Shown here: positions 24,953 to 33,596 of the stretch, in pieces
How the letters are laid out: each line of letters starts with the position of its first letter
Position numbering within the stretch: the first letter of the stretch is position 1
Assembly (NCBI GenBank): GCA_002305725.1
Contig: DBQM01000029.1
Location: forward strand, 1-43,200
Length of the DNA: 43,200 nt
Direction of reading: 5' to 3'
Source: Ruminococcus sp. UBA1394
GTDB taxonomy: Bacteria > Bacillota > Clostridia > Oscillospirales > Ruminococcaceae
Made by a program: the position numbers and the translations under genes
Notes under the pieces: model-generated
The model's database searches: none
What the model was told of the DNA's origin: nothing
Seen by the model: the letters and a program-made list of their open reading frames with translations, nothing else

Positions 24953-25909
24953 ATGGATTACTGTTTTAACGGCGGCTGCTGGGGGGCTGTATTTGCAGTC
25001 CCGCAGTCAGTTGTGGATAATTATGTAAAGCTTGCAAACGAGGCGGCTGTCAAGGTGCTTTTGTTTGTACTGCGCAACAGCGGCAGGAACTTCACCTCAG
25101 AAGAAATTGCCGCTGCATTGAATTTAAAGGAAAATCAGGTTGAGGAGGCGTTTCTTTTCTGGGAGAACGCCAATATACTTTCAAAGGGAAGTGAGCCTGC
25201 CGCTTTGCCTGAAAAGGAAGAAAAGGCTGTGACGGCTGAAAAGCCTGTGAGGAAGAGCAGTATTCCGTCCGGGACTTCATATAATCTGAAACCTACTGAA
25301 ATTGCGGAGCGTGTGAAAAACTCAGAGGACGTAAGGGTAATGTTCACAATGGCGGAGGCAAGCTTTGGCAGACCCCTCAATCACACCGAACAGCGTTCAT
25401 TTATCTGGATGCACGACTATCTCGGACTTTCCGCAGACGTCCTTATTACAATTGCGGCATACTGCATTTCGATAGACAAGGGCAATATCAGATACATAGA
25501 AGCCCTTGCGGCTGACTGGTCTGAAAAGGGGATAAACACCCTTGAAGCAGTCCAGGAGGAAATCAGAATACAGGAGGAAAAGAACTCCTTCAACGGCAGG
25601 ATAATGAAAACATTCGGCATGACAAGACGCCCGACTGCAAAACAGCAGGAACTTATAGACAGCTGGAAGTCAAAGGGTTACAGCTTTGAGCTGATAGAGT
25701 ATGCTTATGAAAAAACCATCGAGGCCATTGACAAGCTTAATTTCCCGTACATAAACAAGATACTGGAAAACTGGTATTCACAGGGACTTATTACTAAATC
25801 GAAGATAGATAACGAAAGCCAGTCGAGAAAAAGCGTTAAACCGGAAAGTGAACATTCGTATGATCTGAACGATTACAAATCTTTGGTAAATAATTTTGGT
25901 GATAAATGA
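24953..25909 (+). CDS. DnaD-domain replication initiation protein
   Basis: A 318-residue protein with an N-terminal winged-helix-like region (residues about 15-60), a charged linker and one or two DnaD/DnaB_2 modules. Example segments are FGRPLNHTEQRSFIWMHDYL and FGMTRRPTAKQQELIDSW, ending in the typical YINKILENWYSQG. It resembles primosomal DnaD/DnaB proteins that help load the replicative helicase, which fits the DnaC-like gene overlapping it downstream. ATG 24953 is favoured over TTG 24944 because GGGAG (24937-24941) is too close to the TTG. Confidence 0.87.
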   Translation: MDYCFNGGCWGAVFAVPQSVVDNYVKLANEAAVKVLLFVLRNSGRNFTSEEIAAALNLKENQVEEAFLFWENANILSKGSEPAALPEKEEKAVTAEKPVRKSSIPSGTSYNLKPTEIAERVKNSEDVRVMFTMAEASFGRPLNHTEQRSFIWMHDYLGLSADVLITIAAYCISIDKGNIRYIEALAADWSEKGINTLEAVQEEIRIQEEKNSFNGRIMKTFGMTRRPTAKQQELIDSWKSKGYSFELIEYAYEKTIEAIDKLNFPYINKILENWYSQGLITKSKIDNESQSRKSVKPESEHSYDLNDYKSLVNNFGDK

Positions 25910-26898
25910 TGAGCGGTAACAAGGAAATTTTAAACAAGGCTATTGATATAATAAAGCAGAGAAGAAACAGGGCAAAGGCTGTCAATGATATGCATTTTGA
26001 CGAGGTCAATGCTAAAATTCCTGAAATCGGGGAGATAAACAGTCAGCTTGCAAGGACAGGCATGGAGATACTCAACATTATAAAAAGCGGCGAAAATGTT
26101 TCTCAGAAAATAATGGGAATGCGTGAAAAGAATTTCCAGGCACAGCAGATGGTAAAGCGTCTGCTTATGCAAAACGGCTATCCGGAGGACTATTTGCAGA
26201 TAAAATACACCTGTGAAAAGTGCGCTGACACCGGCTTTGTGGGGCATGACCGCTGCAGCTGTCTGAAAAATCTGACGGCACAGCTTTCGGCAAAGAGTAT
26301 GAATTCCGGTTCGCAAATACAGCTTTGCAGTTTTGACACCTTTCAGCTGGGTTACTGTCAGGGCAGGACTGCTGAAGAAACCGCAGAATACCGTGAGATA
26401 ATGAGCAAGATTTTGCAGTACTGCAAAAGGTATGCGGCGGATTTTTCTCTCTCCTCACACAACATTCTGATGTTCGGCAAAACCGGACTCGGAAAGACTC
26501 ACCTTTCCCTTTCAATTGCAAATGAAGTACTCAGAAAAGGCTTTAACGTGCTTTACGATTCTGCGCTGAATTATCTCAGAAAAATTGAAAAGGAGCATTT
26601 CGGACGTGATTCGGGAAATGTTGACACCCTTGAAATGCTTCTGGCGGCTGACCTGCTGATACTGGACGATTTAGGCTCGGAATATGATACGCCTTTTTAC
26701 ATATCCACTATGTATAATATTATCAACACAAGAATGAGCCGTGGACTGCCGACCATAATCAGCACCAACTTAAACCACGAGGGTATTCAGAAAAAGTATG
26801 ACGACAGAATCGTGTCAAGGCTTTTTGCGGCTTATGACTGCCTTGAATTTGTGGGTATTGACATAAGGCTTATCAAGAGGAAAAACGGTGAGATTTGA
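25906..26898 (+). CDS. DnaC/DnaI-like helicase loader ATPase
   Basis: A 330-residue AAA+ protein. A zinc-binding-like cluster CEKCADTGFVGHDRCSC lies near residue 103. Walker A MFGKTGLGKTHLS is near residue 189 and Walker B LLILDDLGSE near 247, and a DDRIVSRL sensor-type segment follows. This layout fits the DnaI/DnaC loader family that delivers the replicative helicase. It overlaps the DnaD-like gene by four bases, so the two probably act together. The next promoter overlaps its stop codon. Confidence 0.88.
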   Translation: MMSGNKEILNKAIDIIKQRRNRAKAVNDMHFDEVNAKIPEIGEINSQLARTGMEILNIIKSGENVSQKIMGMREKNFQAQQMVKRLLMQNGYPEDYLQIKYTCEKCADTGFVGHDRCSCLKNLTAQLSAKSMNSGSQIQLCSFDTFQLGYCQGRTAEETAEYREIMSKILQYCKRYAADFSLSSHNILMFGKTGLGKTHLSLSIANEVLRKGFNVLYDSALNYLRKIEKEHFGRDSGNVDTLEMLLAADLLILDDLGSEYDTPFYISTMYNIINTRMSRGLPTIISTNLNHEGIQKKYDDRIVSRLFAAYDCLEFVGIDIRLIKRKNGEI

Positions 26899-26922
26899 CA
26901 GCTTATTTATTATTTGTTATAA
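26894..26922 (+). promoter_or_regulatory. Promoter of the dockerin/solute-binding-like gene
   Basis: TTGACA (26894-26899), 17 bp and TATAAT (26917-26922) match consensus fully. The -35 box overlaps the stop codon of the preceding gene. AGAGGAGGA follows at 26932-26940. Confidence 0.82.
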
Positions 26923-26950
26923 TAAATAATAAAGAGGAGGAATTATACAA

Positions 26951-28489
26951 ATGAAAAGAATAAAAAAGTTAATGTGTATGCTCACAGCAATGGTTTGTTC
27001 AGCCGGTATATGCGCAGTTCAGCCGGTCAGCGCTCAGAACAGTACAGCACGGGATTTCGCCTATTCGGGAACACTGCCAACAGACGGTGATAAGTTTACT
27101 GTTTTAAGCTGGAGTTCTGAACTTCAGGATGAAATCATACAGTGGGCATCTGATGTGGGATATTCGACTTCACAGATGAATTTTATAAATTTTGGTGTTG
27201 GCGGCGGTGAGGCACCGAGTGTATACGACCAGTATATTCTGAGCGGTGAGGATATTGATGTTTTCGTGATTGAGCAGGACTGGGCTCTGAAATATCTCAA
27301 CGACGACAGCAAAACAGCTCCTTTAAGCGCACTTGGCTTTACTGAAAATGATTTCGCAGAGCAGTACTCCTACACAAAGGACATAGGCAGAGATAAGAAC
27401 GGCGTGTTAAAGGGCATTGCGTGGCAGGCAAGTTCGGGAGCATGGTGCTACAGAGCCGACCTTGCTGAGCAGTATCTCGGAGTAAAAACACCGGAGGAAA
27501 TGCAGGCAAAGGTGTCAGACTGGGACAAGTTCCAGTCAACTGCCAAAGAGGTTTACAGTGCGTCCGGAGGAAAAACGGCGCTGACAACAACTTTAGGCGG
27601 AATATACAATGCTTTCAAGTACAGCAGAACACAGCCGTGGGTCGTGGATAACAAGCTTGTTATAGACGATTTCTGCTATGACTTTATCTCACTCGCAAAG
27701 AATATGACTGATAACAGCTATGTTACAGACATAAATCAGTGGACTGATACATGGTACAATGCCGGTCAGACAGACAGCACTATGGGATATTTTGTGTCCT
27801 CATGGGGATTCGGTGATGCAATACTTCTTTATGCTGCCGGAGGAGAAAGCGGTGCTACTTACGGAAAGTGGAGAGCCTGCCGGGGTCCTTCGCCGTATAA
27901 CTGGGGCGGTACATGGCTTTGTGTATCTCCAAAAACTGACAATGCAGACATGGCGGCAAGCTTTATAAATTATCTTGCTGTGGATAAAACATCAATGAAG
28001 AGCCTTGCGGAAAATGTTACAGATTATCTGCCAAACAATATGGCTGTTACTGAGGAACTGATAAGTGAGGGCAAAAATTCCTGCGGACTTCTCGGGGGTC
28101 AGGACTATTTTGAGCCGCTCCATAAAAACGCAAAGGCTCTTGACATGAGTGGTGTTATTACCCCTTATGACTCATCTGTCAATATATATTTCCAGGACGC
28201 TGTCAGCGACTATTGTAACGGTGAAATATCAAGTGTTTCTGAATGTATTCAGATTTTTAAGGACACAGTTGCTTCACGTCTGGGAATTGGAATGCCTTTA
28301 AGCGATTTAAGGGGTGATATCTCCGGAAACGGTAAAATTGACCTTTATGACGCAATAGAAATCTGCCGTTATATTATGGGTATGAGGTCATTTACAGACG
28401 CCCAAATGGAAATTGCTGATTACAACAGCGATGGCGGCGTTGACCTGTACGACGCAATCGGAATCGCACAGAAACTGCTTGAAAAGTAA
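26951..28489 (+). CDS. Secreted solute-binding-type protein with C-terminal dockerin
   Basis: A 512-residue secreted protein. The signal peptide ends at PVSA (about residue 28) and there is no lipobox. Residues about 45-445 look like an extracellular sugar-binding protein of the ABC transporter type: FTVLSWSSELQDEIIQWASD, GEDIDVFVIEQDWALKYL, hinge-like Trp/Tyr-rich stretches (GKWRACRGPSPYNWGGTWLC) and AASFINYLAVDKTSMKSLAEN. A type I dockerin follows (GDISGNGKIDLYDAIEICRY, DYNSDGGVDLYDAIGIA). Such binding domains are normally lipid-anchored beside a permease; a dockerin would tether it to a cohesin scaffold instead. No permease or ATPase gene is nearby. It may hold released oligosaccharides or bind polysaccharide. 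Confidence 0.78.
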   Translation: MKRIKKLMCMLTAMVCSAGICAVQPVSAQNSTARDFAYSGTLPTDGDKFTVLSWSSELQDEIIQWASDVGYSTSQMNFINFGVGGGEAPSVYDQYILSGEDIDVFVIEQDWALKYLNDDSKTAPLSALGFTENDFAEQYSYTKDIGRDKNGVLKGIAWQASSGAWCYRADLAEQYLGVKTPEEMQAKVSDWDKFQSTAKEVYSASGGKTALTTTLGGIYNAFKYSRTQPWVVDNKLVIDDFCYDFISLAKNMTDNSYVTDINQWTDTWYNAGQTDSTMGYFVSSWGFGDAILLYAAGGESGATYGKWRACRGPSPYNWGGTWLCVSPKTDNADMAASFINYLAVDKTSMKSLAENVTDYLPNNMAVTEELISEGKNSCGLLGGQDYFEPLHKNAKALDMSGVITPYDSSVNIYFQDAVSDYCNGEISSVSECIQIFKDTVASRLGIGMPLSDLRGDISGNGKIDLYDAIEICRYIMGMRSFTDAQMEIADYNSDGGVDLYDAIGIAQKLLEK

Positions 28490-28496
28490 AAATCAA

Positions 28497-28522
28497 AGGG
28501 TGTGCTGAGCATACCCTTTTTT
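28497..28522 (+). terminator. Terminator after the dockerin/solute-binding-like gene
   Basis: AGGGTGTGC (28497-28505) pairs with GCATACCCT (28509-28517), followed by T to 28522. Its sequence is closely related to the terminator of the next gene. Confidence 0.85.
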
Positions 28523-28670
28523 GGCTAAAATACACAATATCATAGCAAACGAATTGTATTGTTTCAACAAATATTATTTTATTCCCCAAAAGCGTGTACA
28601 AAATATAAGTAATCAGTATCAATATAAATGAAAACCAACTGGTTAAATTTAAAAAATGGAGGCATTGATT

Positions 28671-29894
28671 ATGCAACAAGAATTTTACAGAGAGAAAAAG
28701 GCTTTATGTTTTATTCTTTCCGCTGCTATGGTTCTGGCTTGTCTTTTCGGCGGTTTTACAGCTGAATACAGAGACATTACGGAAGTATGTGCGCAGGAAA
28801 AAACACAGACATCAACAACACTGACCGGCTTTGATATTCCGCCAGGAAACACAGCCGGATCTGCTGTAACAGCACCTTTCTCAGAAGACGATGAAACGGT
28901 GACAACAACTGTCACTCCGGTTTCATCATCTGTCACAACCACCACAGTTTCTGCAGAGTATGACAAAATCATATTAACCGGACAGCCGTATCTGGACATT
29001 TTCACACCGGAATATTCGGAGTGCTATGTGGGAAACAGTTTCAGTCTTGAATATGATTCGTATGACCCGCCGTATTTTTCCGGTGAGATATCATGGAACA
29101 GCAGTAATGAAGAGATTGCCTCTGTTGATGAAAACGGCTGTGTAACGATTAAAGGCGTCGGTATTGTTACGATAAGTGCAGTCAACAGCTGTGACAGCGA
29201 CAGCGTGACATTCAGTACATGGGGAGAGTCAGCTTTACCGCTAACTACAGCAGTTACCACCGCTCCCGAAGTAAAAACCACCGTTACAACTACCAGTTAT
29301 ATATGCATTTTAGTAACAACAATATTTCAGGATCATCCATATCTGAGTGTATATGCGCCTGACAATTCACAGTGCTATGTTGGAAACACATTCAGAATCA
29401 ATTATTTCGCATATTGTCCGGCTTCTGGTTACGATGATATTTCATGGAGCAGCAGTGATGAAAAGATTGCTGTTATTGATTCAAACGGTTATGTGACCAT
29501 TACAGGCGGCGGAACGGTAACAATAAGCGCAGACAACGGTTATACCAGCGATAGCGTGACATTCACCATTTCGGGCAAATCTGATGAAACCATGCCGGTG
29601 ACAACATTTTTCGCTCCGCTCACAACTTCAGTTACGGTTTTAACTCAGACACTCCCAACATCAGTTACCAGTCTTCTGAATGAAACGGATATTCCTGCTG
29701 AAACAACGGTTGTAAAGGGGGATATTTCAGAAAACGGTGAGATTGACTTATATGACGCAATAGAAATCTGCCGTTATATTATGGATATGAGGCCATTTAC
29801 AGATGCCCAAAAGAAAACAGCCGATTACAACAGCGACGGAAAAGTTGACCTGTATGACGCAATCGGAATCGCAAAGAAACTGCTTGAAAAGTAA
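28671..29894 (+). CDS. Secreted protein with two Ig-like (BIG2-type) modules and dockerin
   Basis: A 407-residue secreted protein. ATG 28671 is chosen because GGAGG at 28658-28662 is eight bases upstream; the ATG at 28656 is part of that site. A membrane segment near residues 13-32 serves as signal peptide. Two repeats of about 90 residues follow, each with an introductory PYLxxxxPxxSxCYVGN strand and a BIG2-like part (ISWNSSNEEIASVDENGCVT and ISWSSSDEKIAVIDSNGYVT), joined by Thr/Val-rich linkers. A dockerin nearly identical to that of the previous gene ends it. No catalytic motif is visible; it is probably an adhesive or spacer cellulosome component. Confidence 0.8.
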   Translation: MQQEFYREKKALCFILSAAMVLACLFGGFTAEYRDITEVCAQEKTQTSTTLTGFDIPPGNTAGSAVTAPFSEDDETVTTTVTPVSSSVTTTTVSAEYDKIILTGQPYLDIFTPEYSECYVGNSFSLEYDSYDPPYFSGEISWNSSNEEIASVDENGCVTIKGVGIVTISAVNSCDSDSVTFSTWGESALPLTTAVTTAPEVKTTVTTTSYICILVTTIFQDHPYLSVYAPDNSQCYVGNTFRINYFAYCPASGYDDISWSSSDEKIAVIDSNGYVTITGGGTVTISADNGYTSDSVTFTISGKSDETMPVTTFFAPLTTSVTVLTQTLPTSVTSLLNETDIPAETTVVKGDISENGEIDLYDAIEICRYIMDMRPFTDAQKKTADYNSDGKVDLYDAIGIAKKLLEK

Positions 29895-29900
29895 ATATCA

Positions 29901-29930
29901 CAGGGTATGTTCAGCATACCCTGTTTTTTT
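29901..29930 (+). terminator. Terminator after the Ig-like/dockerin gene
   Basis: CAGGGTATG (29901-29909) pairs with CATACCCTG (29915-29923), followed by seven T. Confidence 0.88.
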
Positions 29931-29941
29931 GTCAGAAACTA

Positions 29942-29970
29942 TTGCAAAAGCCGGAATTATGGTGTATACT
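29942..29970 (+). promoter_or_regulatory. Promoter of the GH74 gene
   Basis: TTGCAA (29942-29947), a 17-bp spacer and TATACT (29965-29970) directly precede a short leader and GAGGTG before ATG 30004. Confidence 0.65.
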
Positions 29971-30003
29971 TAAAAGCAATACTGCGGTTGACAGAGGTGT
30001 TTT

Positions 30004-32232
30004 ATGAACTATATCGAATACAATTATTTTAACATTCCTATAGGCGGCGGAGGGTACGTCACAGGCATAGAATTTGACAGAAGCCGTAAAGATATTCTCT
30101 ATATAAGAACGGATATCGGCGGTCTTTACCGCTTTGACAAAACAGCAGAGCAATGGACAAGCCTTATCGACTTTGTAAACGAGAACGACCTTGCAGAAAC
30201 CTATCCTGCAGCGGTATGCAGTGAAAACGGCGTGCTTTATTCAGTCTGCGGAAGCGATAACAACAATGCAAAGCTGTGTATCTCCCGTGACTTCGGTGGA
30301 AGCTTTGAATATAAGAGTATTCCTGCAAGAGTACACGGCAACTTCTCCGGCAGAGGTACAGGCAGCAGGCTGACCGTGAAAAACGGCGTGATATACTTTG
30401 CCTCCTCCTATGACGGTATTCTGAAATCGGAAGACTGCGGTGAAAGCTGGACTGCCTTTACACCATACGGTGAAAAGTGCATGACGTTTGTCCATGTATC
30501 AGATGACGGCAAAAGAGTTGTCACAGCCTGTGCCGGTATGGAAAATATGCCGAATCCCGACATGAGAGGACACAGCCTTTACGTCTCCTATGACGGCATG
30601 GAAACCTTTGAAAAGCTCTCACAGCCGGAAAATGTACCCGGCAAGCCTCTTTCCGGTATGGTGGGACACCGTATTTCCACCGACGGAAGCTATTTTTACA
30701 TCACAATGAACTGTTCCGGAGATGCAAAGTGGAATCTGCCTTTAAGCTACAGCTGTGACGCAGGCTGTATCGGAAAGGGCGCAGTACTGCGCTGTAAAAT
30801 TCTTGATGACGGCAGACTCGGAGAATATGAGGACATTACTCCCGAATCGGAAAATACCTGCGGTTACGGCGGAATCTGTGCCGAACACGGAATAGTTGCA
30901 GTTTCTACAATGTACCGCTATGGCGAACGCATATACCTTTCAGACGACTGCGGCAAAAGCTGGAGGACTGTTCTGGACGGTATTGACAGCGTCAGCTTTA
31001 ACATTCCCTACATGAAACCGGAAAACAATCATAACAGTTCGGTCATACACTGGATTAGCGACATAAAAATCAATCCTCACAATAAAAACGAGGCATGGTT
31101 CAATACGGGGACAGGTGTTTTCCGTACTGAGAATCTCTGTGATAAGAAGCCGCATTTCTGTGACTGCTGTAACGGTATCGAGGAAACGGTGCACCTCAAT
31201 GTTTACAGTCCCCATAAGGGCGATGTAAAGCTGATTGACATTCTGGGTGACCTCGGGGGATTTGCCTTTACGGACATTCACAGCCATGCTCCCAACACTT
31301 TTGCAGACGAAAACAACCTGCGGTATATCACCTGTATCAACGCTGATTTCCCCGACAGCAATCCGGAAACTGTTGTTGTGACCGCAAGAGGAAACTGGGT
31401 CGGCTCTACAAAGGGAGGACTTATCATAAGCCACAACCAGGGAAAAAGCTTTGACACACGCCCCGACCTGCCATACGGTCTGTCAGAAAAGCTGGACAGT
31501 CTTTTTGAGAGGATAGAGCGGCCAAACGTAAATGCCGGCTGGGCGGCTGTTTCTGCGGACGGCGAAAGTGTTGTGTGGAGTGTGGCAGACAGGAGGAACA
31601 TTCTTCCGTCTGACTGCGTTGTTTACAGCAATGACAAGTGCAACAGCTACAATATTTCAAAGTTTACTGATTTGCACGGCAATATATACAGAGGGCACAT
31701 CAAGCCGTTTTCCGACAGGGTGATTGCAGACCGTTTTTACGCTTTCGGCAGCAGCGGAGAGTTTTTTGTCAGTGATGACGGTGGAGCAGTGTTCAGACAA
31801 TGTGAGTGCGGACTTCCGGCTGTGGACTTCGGCAAAATTGACGGTCACAACAAAACGGATATAAAGCCTGACAAGGGAAAATCCGGCGTGTTCTATATTA
31901 CTGCCGCCGGCGGTCTTTACAAGCTTGTGTATGACGGCAGGGAGTGCAGGACGGTCAGACTTTCCGGAGAGAGTGACAGAATACTGCGAATTGGTCTTGG
32001 AATCAGAGGCAGGGAGTACCTCGGTGCAGACAAAATGCTCTATGTAAACGGCTGGATTGACGGTGTCTACGGCTTTTACCGTTCTGAAAATGACGGAGCT
32101 GAGTGGACAAGAATAAATGATAACAAACAAATGTTCGGTGAGATAAACGCAATTGAGGGTGACAGCAGGGAAGAGGGCAGATTTTACCTTGCAACCGGCA
32201 GCAGAGGCCTTATCTGCGGAGAAGTGAAATAA
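30004..32232 (+). CDS. GH74-type xyloglucanase without signal peptide
   Basis: A 742-residue two-propeller protein. GGGGYVTGIEF, LYIRTDIGGLYRFD and repeated sialidase/BNR-like turns (SEDCGESWTAF, SDDCGKSWRTV, SHNQGKSFDTR, SENDGAEWTRI) are characteristic of GH74. Candidate catalytic acids are Asp37 (RTDIGG) and Asp416 (LGDLGGF). The family cuts the beta-1,4-glucan backbone of xyloglucan. Unlike its secreted relatives it has no signal peptide, lipobox, carbohydrate-binding module or dockerin, and no start codon further upstream would add one. It may act in the cytoplasm on imported xyloglucan oligosaccharides. Transcribed from its own promoter. Confidence 0.86.
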   Translation: MNYIEYNYFNIPIGGGGYVTGIEFDRSRKDILYIRTDIGGLYRFDKTAEQWTSLIDFVNENDLAETYPAAVCSENGVLYSVCGSDNNNAKLCISRDFGGSFEYKSIPARVHGNFSGRGTGSRLTVKNGVIYFASSYDGILKSEDCGESWTAFTPYGEKCMTFVHVSDDGKRVVTACAGMENMPNPDMRGHSLYVSYDGMETFEKLSQPENVPGKPLSGMVGHRISTDGSYFYITMNCSGDAKWNLPLSYSCDAGCIGKGAVLRCKILDDGRLGEYEDITPESENTCGYGGICAEHGIVAVSTMYRYGERIYLSDDCGKSWRTVLDGIDSVSFNIPYMKPENNHNSSVIHWISDIKINPHNKNEAWFNTGTGVFRTENLCDKKPHFCDCCNGIEETVHLNVYSPHKGDVKLIDILGDLGGFAFTDIHSHAPNTFADENNLRYITCINADFPDSNPETVVVTARGNWVGSTKGGLIISHNQGKSFDTRPDLPYGLSEKLDSLFERIERPNVNAGWAAVSADGESVVWSVADRRNILPSDCVVYSNDKCNSYNISKFTDLHGNIYRGHIKPFSDRVIADRFYAFGSSGEFFVSDDGGAVFRQCECGLPAVDFGKIDGHNKTDIKPDKGKSGVFYITAAGGLYKLVYDGRECRTVRLSGESDRILRIGLGIRGREYLGADKMLYVNGWIDGVYGFYRSENDGAEWTRINDNKQMFGEINAIEGDSREEGRFYLATGSRGLICGEVK

Positions 32233-32259
32233 AAAAAGCCAGTATTGTATATACTGGCT
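32229..32259 (-). terminator. Terminator for the leftward pncA transcript
   Basis: AGCCAGTAT (32237-32245) pairs with ATACTGGCT (32251-32259). The A-run on the left becomes a T-run on the minus strand, so it ends leftward transcripts best; it could also slow the rightward GH74 transcript. Confidence 0.7.
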
Positions 32260-32291
32260 CAGACTGTCAAAAAAGTTCATTTTCAAGTATT

Positions 32292-32364
32292 GGGGCGAGC
32301 AATGCTCACCCCTACGACAGCGTTAAATGTAAGATTATTTGTAGGGGCGACCAGTGGTCGCCCG
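32292..32364. repeat. Palindromic GC-rich intergenic repeat
   Basis: Two palindromes, GGGGCGAGCAATGCTCACCCC (21 bp including centre, 32292-32312) and GGGCGACCAGTGGTCGCCC (32345-32363), flank an AT-rich core. CCCCTAC (32309-32315) also pairs with GTAGGGG (32341-32347), so the whole can fold into a cruciform. Base composition is far from its surroundings. It resembles widespread short palindromic repeats I recall from Ruminococcaceae genomes; only one copy is in this window. Confidence 0.65.
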
Positions 32365-32391
32365 TTATTTTTAAGTCAGGCTGCGAGAATT

Positions 32392-32940
32392 TTAAATCAC
32401 ACTAATATGACACATCTTCATAGCCTCAAGTGCGTTCTGGTGGGACTGGGGCGTAACTCCGGCACAGCAGCTGCTGTCAACCGTTATCAGAATTTCGGGG
32501 AAAAAAGCTTTCAGCAGCATGGCATTTGAGATAACACAGATATCGGTGCAGACTCCCACAAGTTCAATTTCTTCAATCTCCCCGCCGTACTTCCGGGAGA
32601 TATACCTCACACATTCGGGGAGTCCTTCAGCACCGAAAGTACCCTTCTCAATTTTTACCGCTCTCTCCGGGTGTCCGTCGGTTATGGCTTTAAGCCTGCT
32701 GTCAAGCTGCCAGCCGTGTGAATCCTTTATGCAGTGTGTTACCGGAAGATTTCTGCCCTCCTGTGTTGAGAGATAGTTTTCAGCATGAGTGTCCATTGTG
32801 TAAATCAGCGGTGCCTTGCTTTCGGCAAGATAACGCCTGACCTTTTCACAGACTGCGGGTACGACAGCGGCAGTCTGCCCGTTTCCAAGAACACCGGTCA
32901 GAAAATCGTTCTGCATATCAATCATTATCAGAATTTTCAT
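32392..32940 (-). CDS. pncA: Nicotinamidase-like cysteine hydrolase (isochorismatase fold)
   Basis: A 182-residue cysteine hydrolase. The expected triad is visible: Asp8 (LIMIDMQNDF), a Lys at 96 or 99 (KIEKGTF) and Cys135 (GVCTDICVISNA). Metal-site residues Asp50 and His52 (MDTHAENY) and His69 (PVTHCI) match nicotinamidases more than isochorismatases. It would convert nicotinamide to nicotinate for NAD salvage, in line with pnuC and nadK elsewhere in the window. AAGGAG precedes ATG 32940, and it follows the immunity-like gene by 22 bp in one operon. Confidence 0.84.
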   Translation of the reverse strand: MKILIMIDMQNDFLTGVLGNGQTAAVVPAVCEKVRRYLAESKAPLIYTMDTHAENYLSTQEGRNLPVTHCIKDSHGWQLDSRLKAITDGHPERAVKIEKGTFGAEGLPECVRYISRKYGGEIEEIELVGVCTDICVISNAMLLKAFFPEILITVDSSCCAGVTPQSHQNALEAMKMCHISVI

Positions 32941-32962
32941 AGCTTTTTCTCCTTATGAATCA

Positions 32963-33436
32963 TTATTCTCCAGCCCATATTTTTAAAATTTCTGCTGTTT
33001 TTGCGGATATGGCAACAGAACAGTCGCCTCCGCATTGTTCGGGGTCATCCGCATACGATACAATCCAGACCTCATCAGTCTCATCATAAAATACCGAGAA
33101 AAGTACATAATCTTTAAAATGCCCGTTATTCTGTAAATTTTTCAGAACAATATCAGATATCTGAACAGCTGTGTCCTTATCCGGAACACAGACGATATCA
33201 ACTTCCCCGGCCTGTTTTTCCTCCTCACGCCATATCGGATTAAAGTATACTCCGGAAGAAAAAGTGATATCTGATGAGCTGTCTGCCTCACAAGAAGCAA
33301 AATTGATATCCGATGAACTTTCTGCCTCACGATTTGATTTATTACTGATAAGCGAGATACCAGTTCCGGCAATAACGTCAAAAACAATCACTAAAATAAC
33401 ATATTTTGACTTATGGATATGCATTAACAGCACCAT
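32963..33436 (-). CDS. Membrane-anchored protein, NTF2-fold immunity-like domain
   Basis: A 157-residue protein with an N-terminal hydrophobic helix (YVILVIVFDVIAGTGISLIS), a Ser/Asp-rich linker containing an approximate internal repeat (SSSDINFASCEADSSSDITF), and a C-terminal domain. The pattern VPDKDTAVQISDIVL, VWIVSYADDP, GGDCSVAISAKTAEILKIW recalls NTF2-fold immunity proteins of polymorphic toxin systems. No toxin gene is adjacent, and the call rests on pattern memory alone. GGGAG is nine bases upstream of ATG 33436, partly inside a CCCGAA/TTCGGG hairpin. It heads the operon containing pncA. Confidence 0.55.
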   Translation of the reverse strand: MVLLMHIHKSKYVILVIVFDVIAGTGISLISNKSNREAESSSDINFASCEADSSSDITFSSGVYFNPIWREEEKQAGEVDIVCVPDKDTAVQISDIVLKNLQNNGHFKDYVLFSVFYDETDEVWIVSYADDPEQCGGDCSVAISAKTAEILKIWAGE

Positions 33437-33447
33437 CTTTCTATACT

Positions 33448-33462
33448 CCCGAAGCTTTCGGG
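33448..33462 (-). promoter_or_regulatory. Hairpin over the ribosome site of the immunity-like gene
   Basis: CCCGAA/TTCGGG with a three-base loop includes part of the GGGAG ribosome site just ahead of ATG 33436, so it could lower translation. Confidence 0.4.
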
Positions 33463-33537
33463 TGTATCTATAGTTATAACGTCATCATGAACATTATGTG
33501 TATGATAGAATTATATCACATATAGTAAATATTGTAA

Positions 33538-33566
33538 AGTATACAACAGTAGCACATTACTGACAA
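33538..33566 (-). promoter_or_regulatory. Promoter of the immunity-like/pncA operon
   Basis: On the minus strand TTGTCA (33566-33561), 17 bp and TATACT (33543-33538). The leader is about 95 nt. Confidence 0.7.
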
Positions 33567-33596
33567 AATCGGGGAAATAAAAATATTTGCGTTTTA

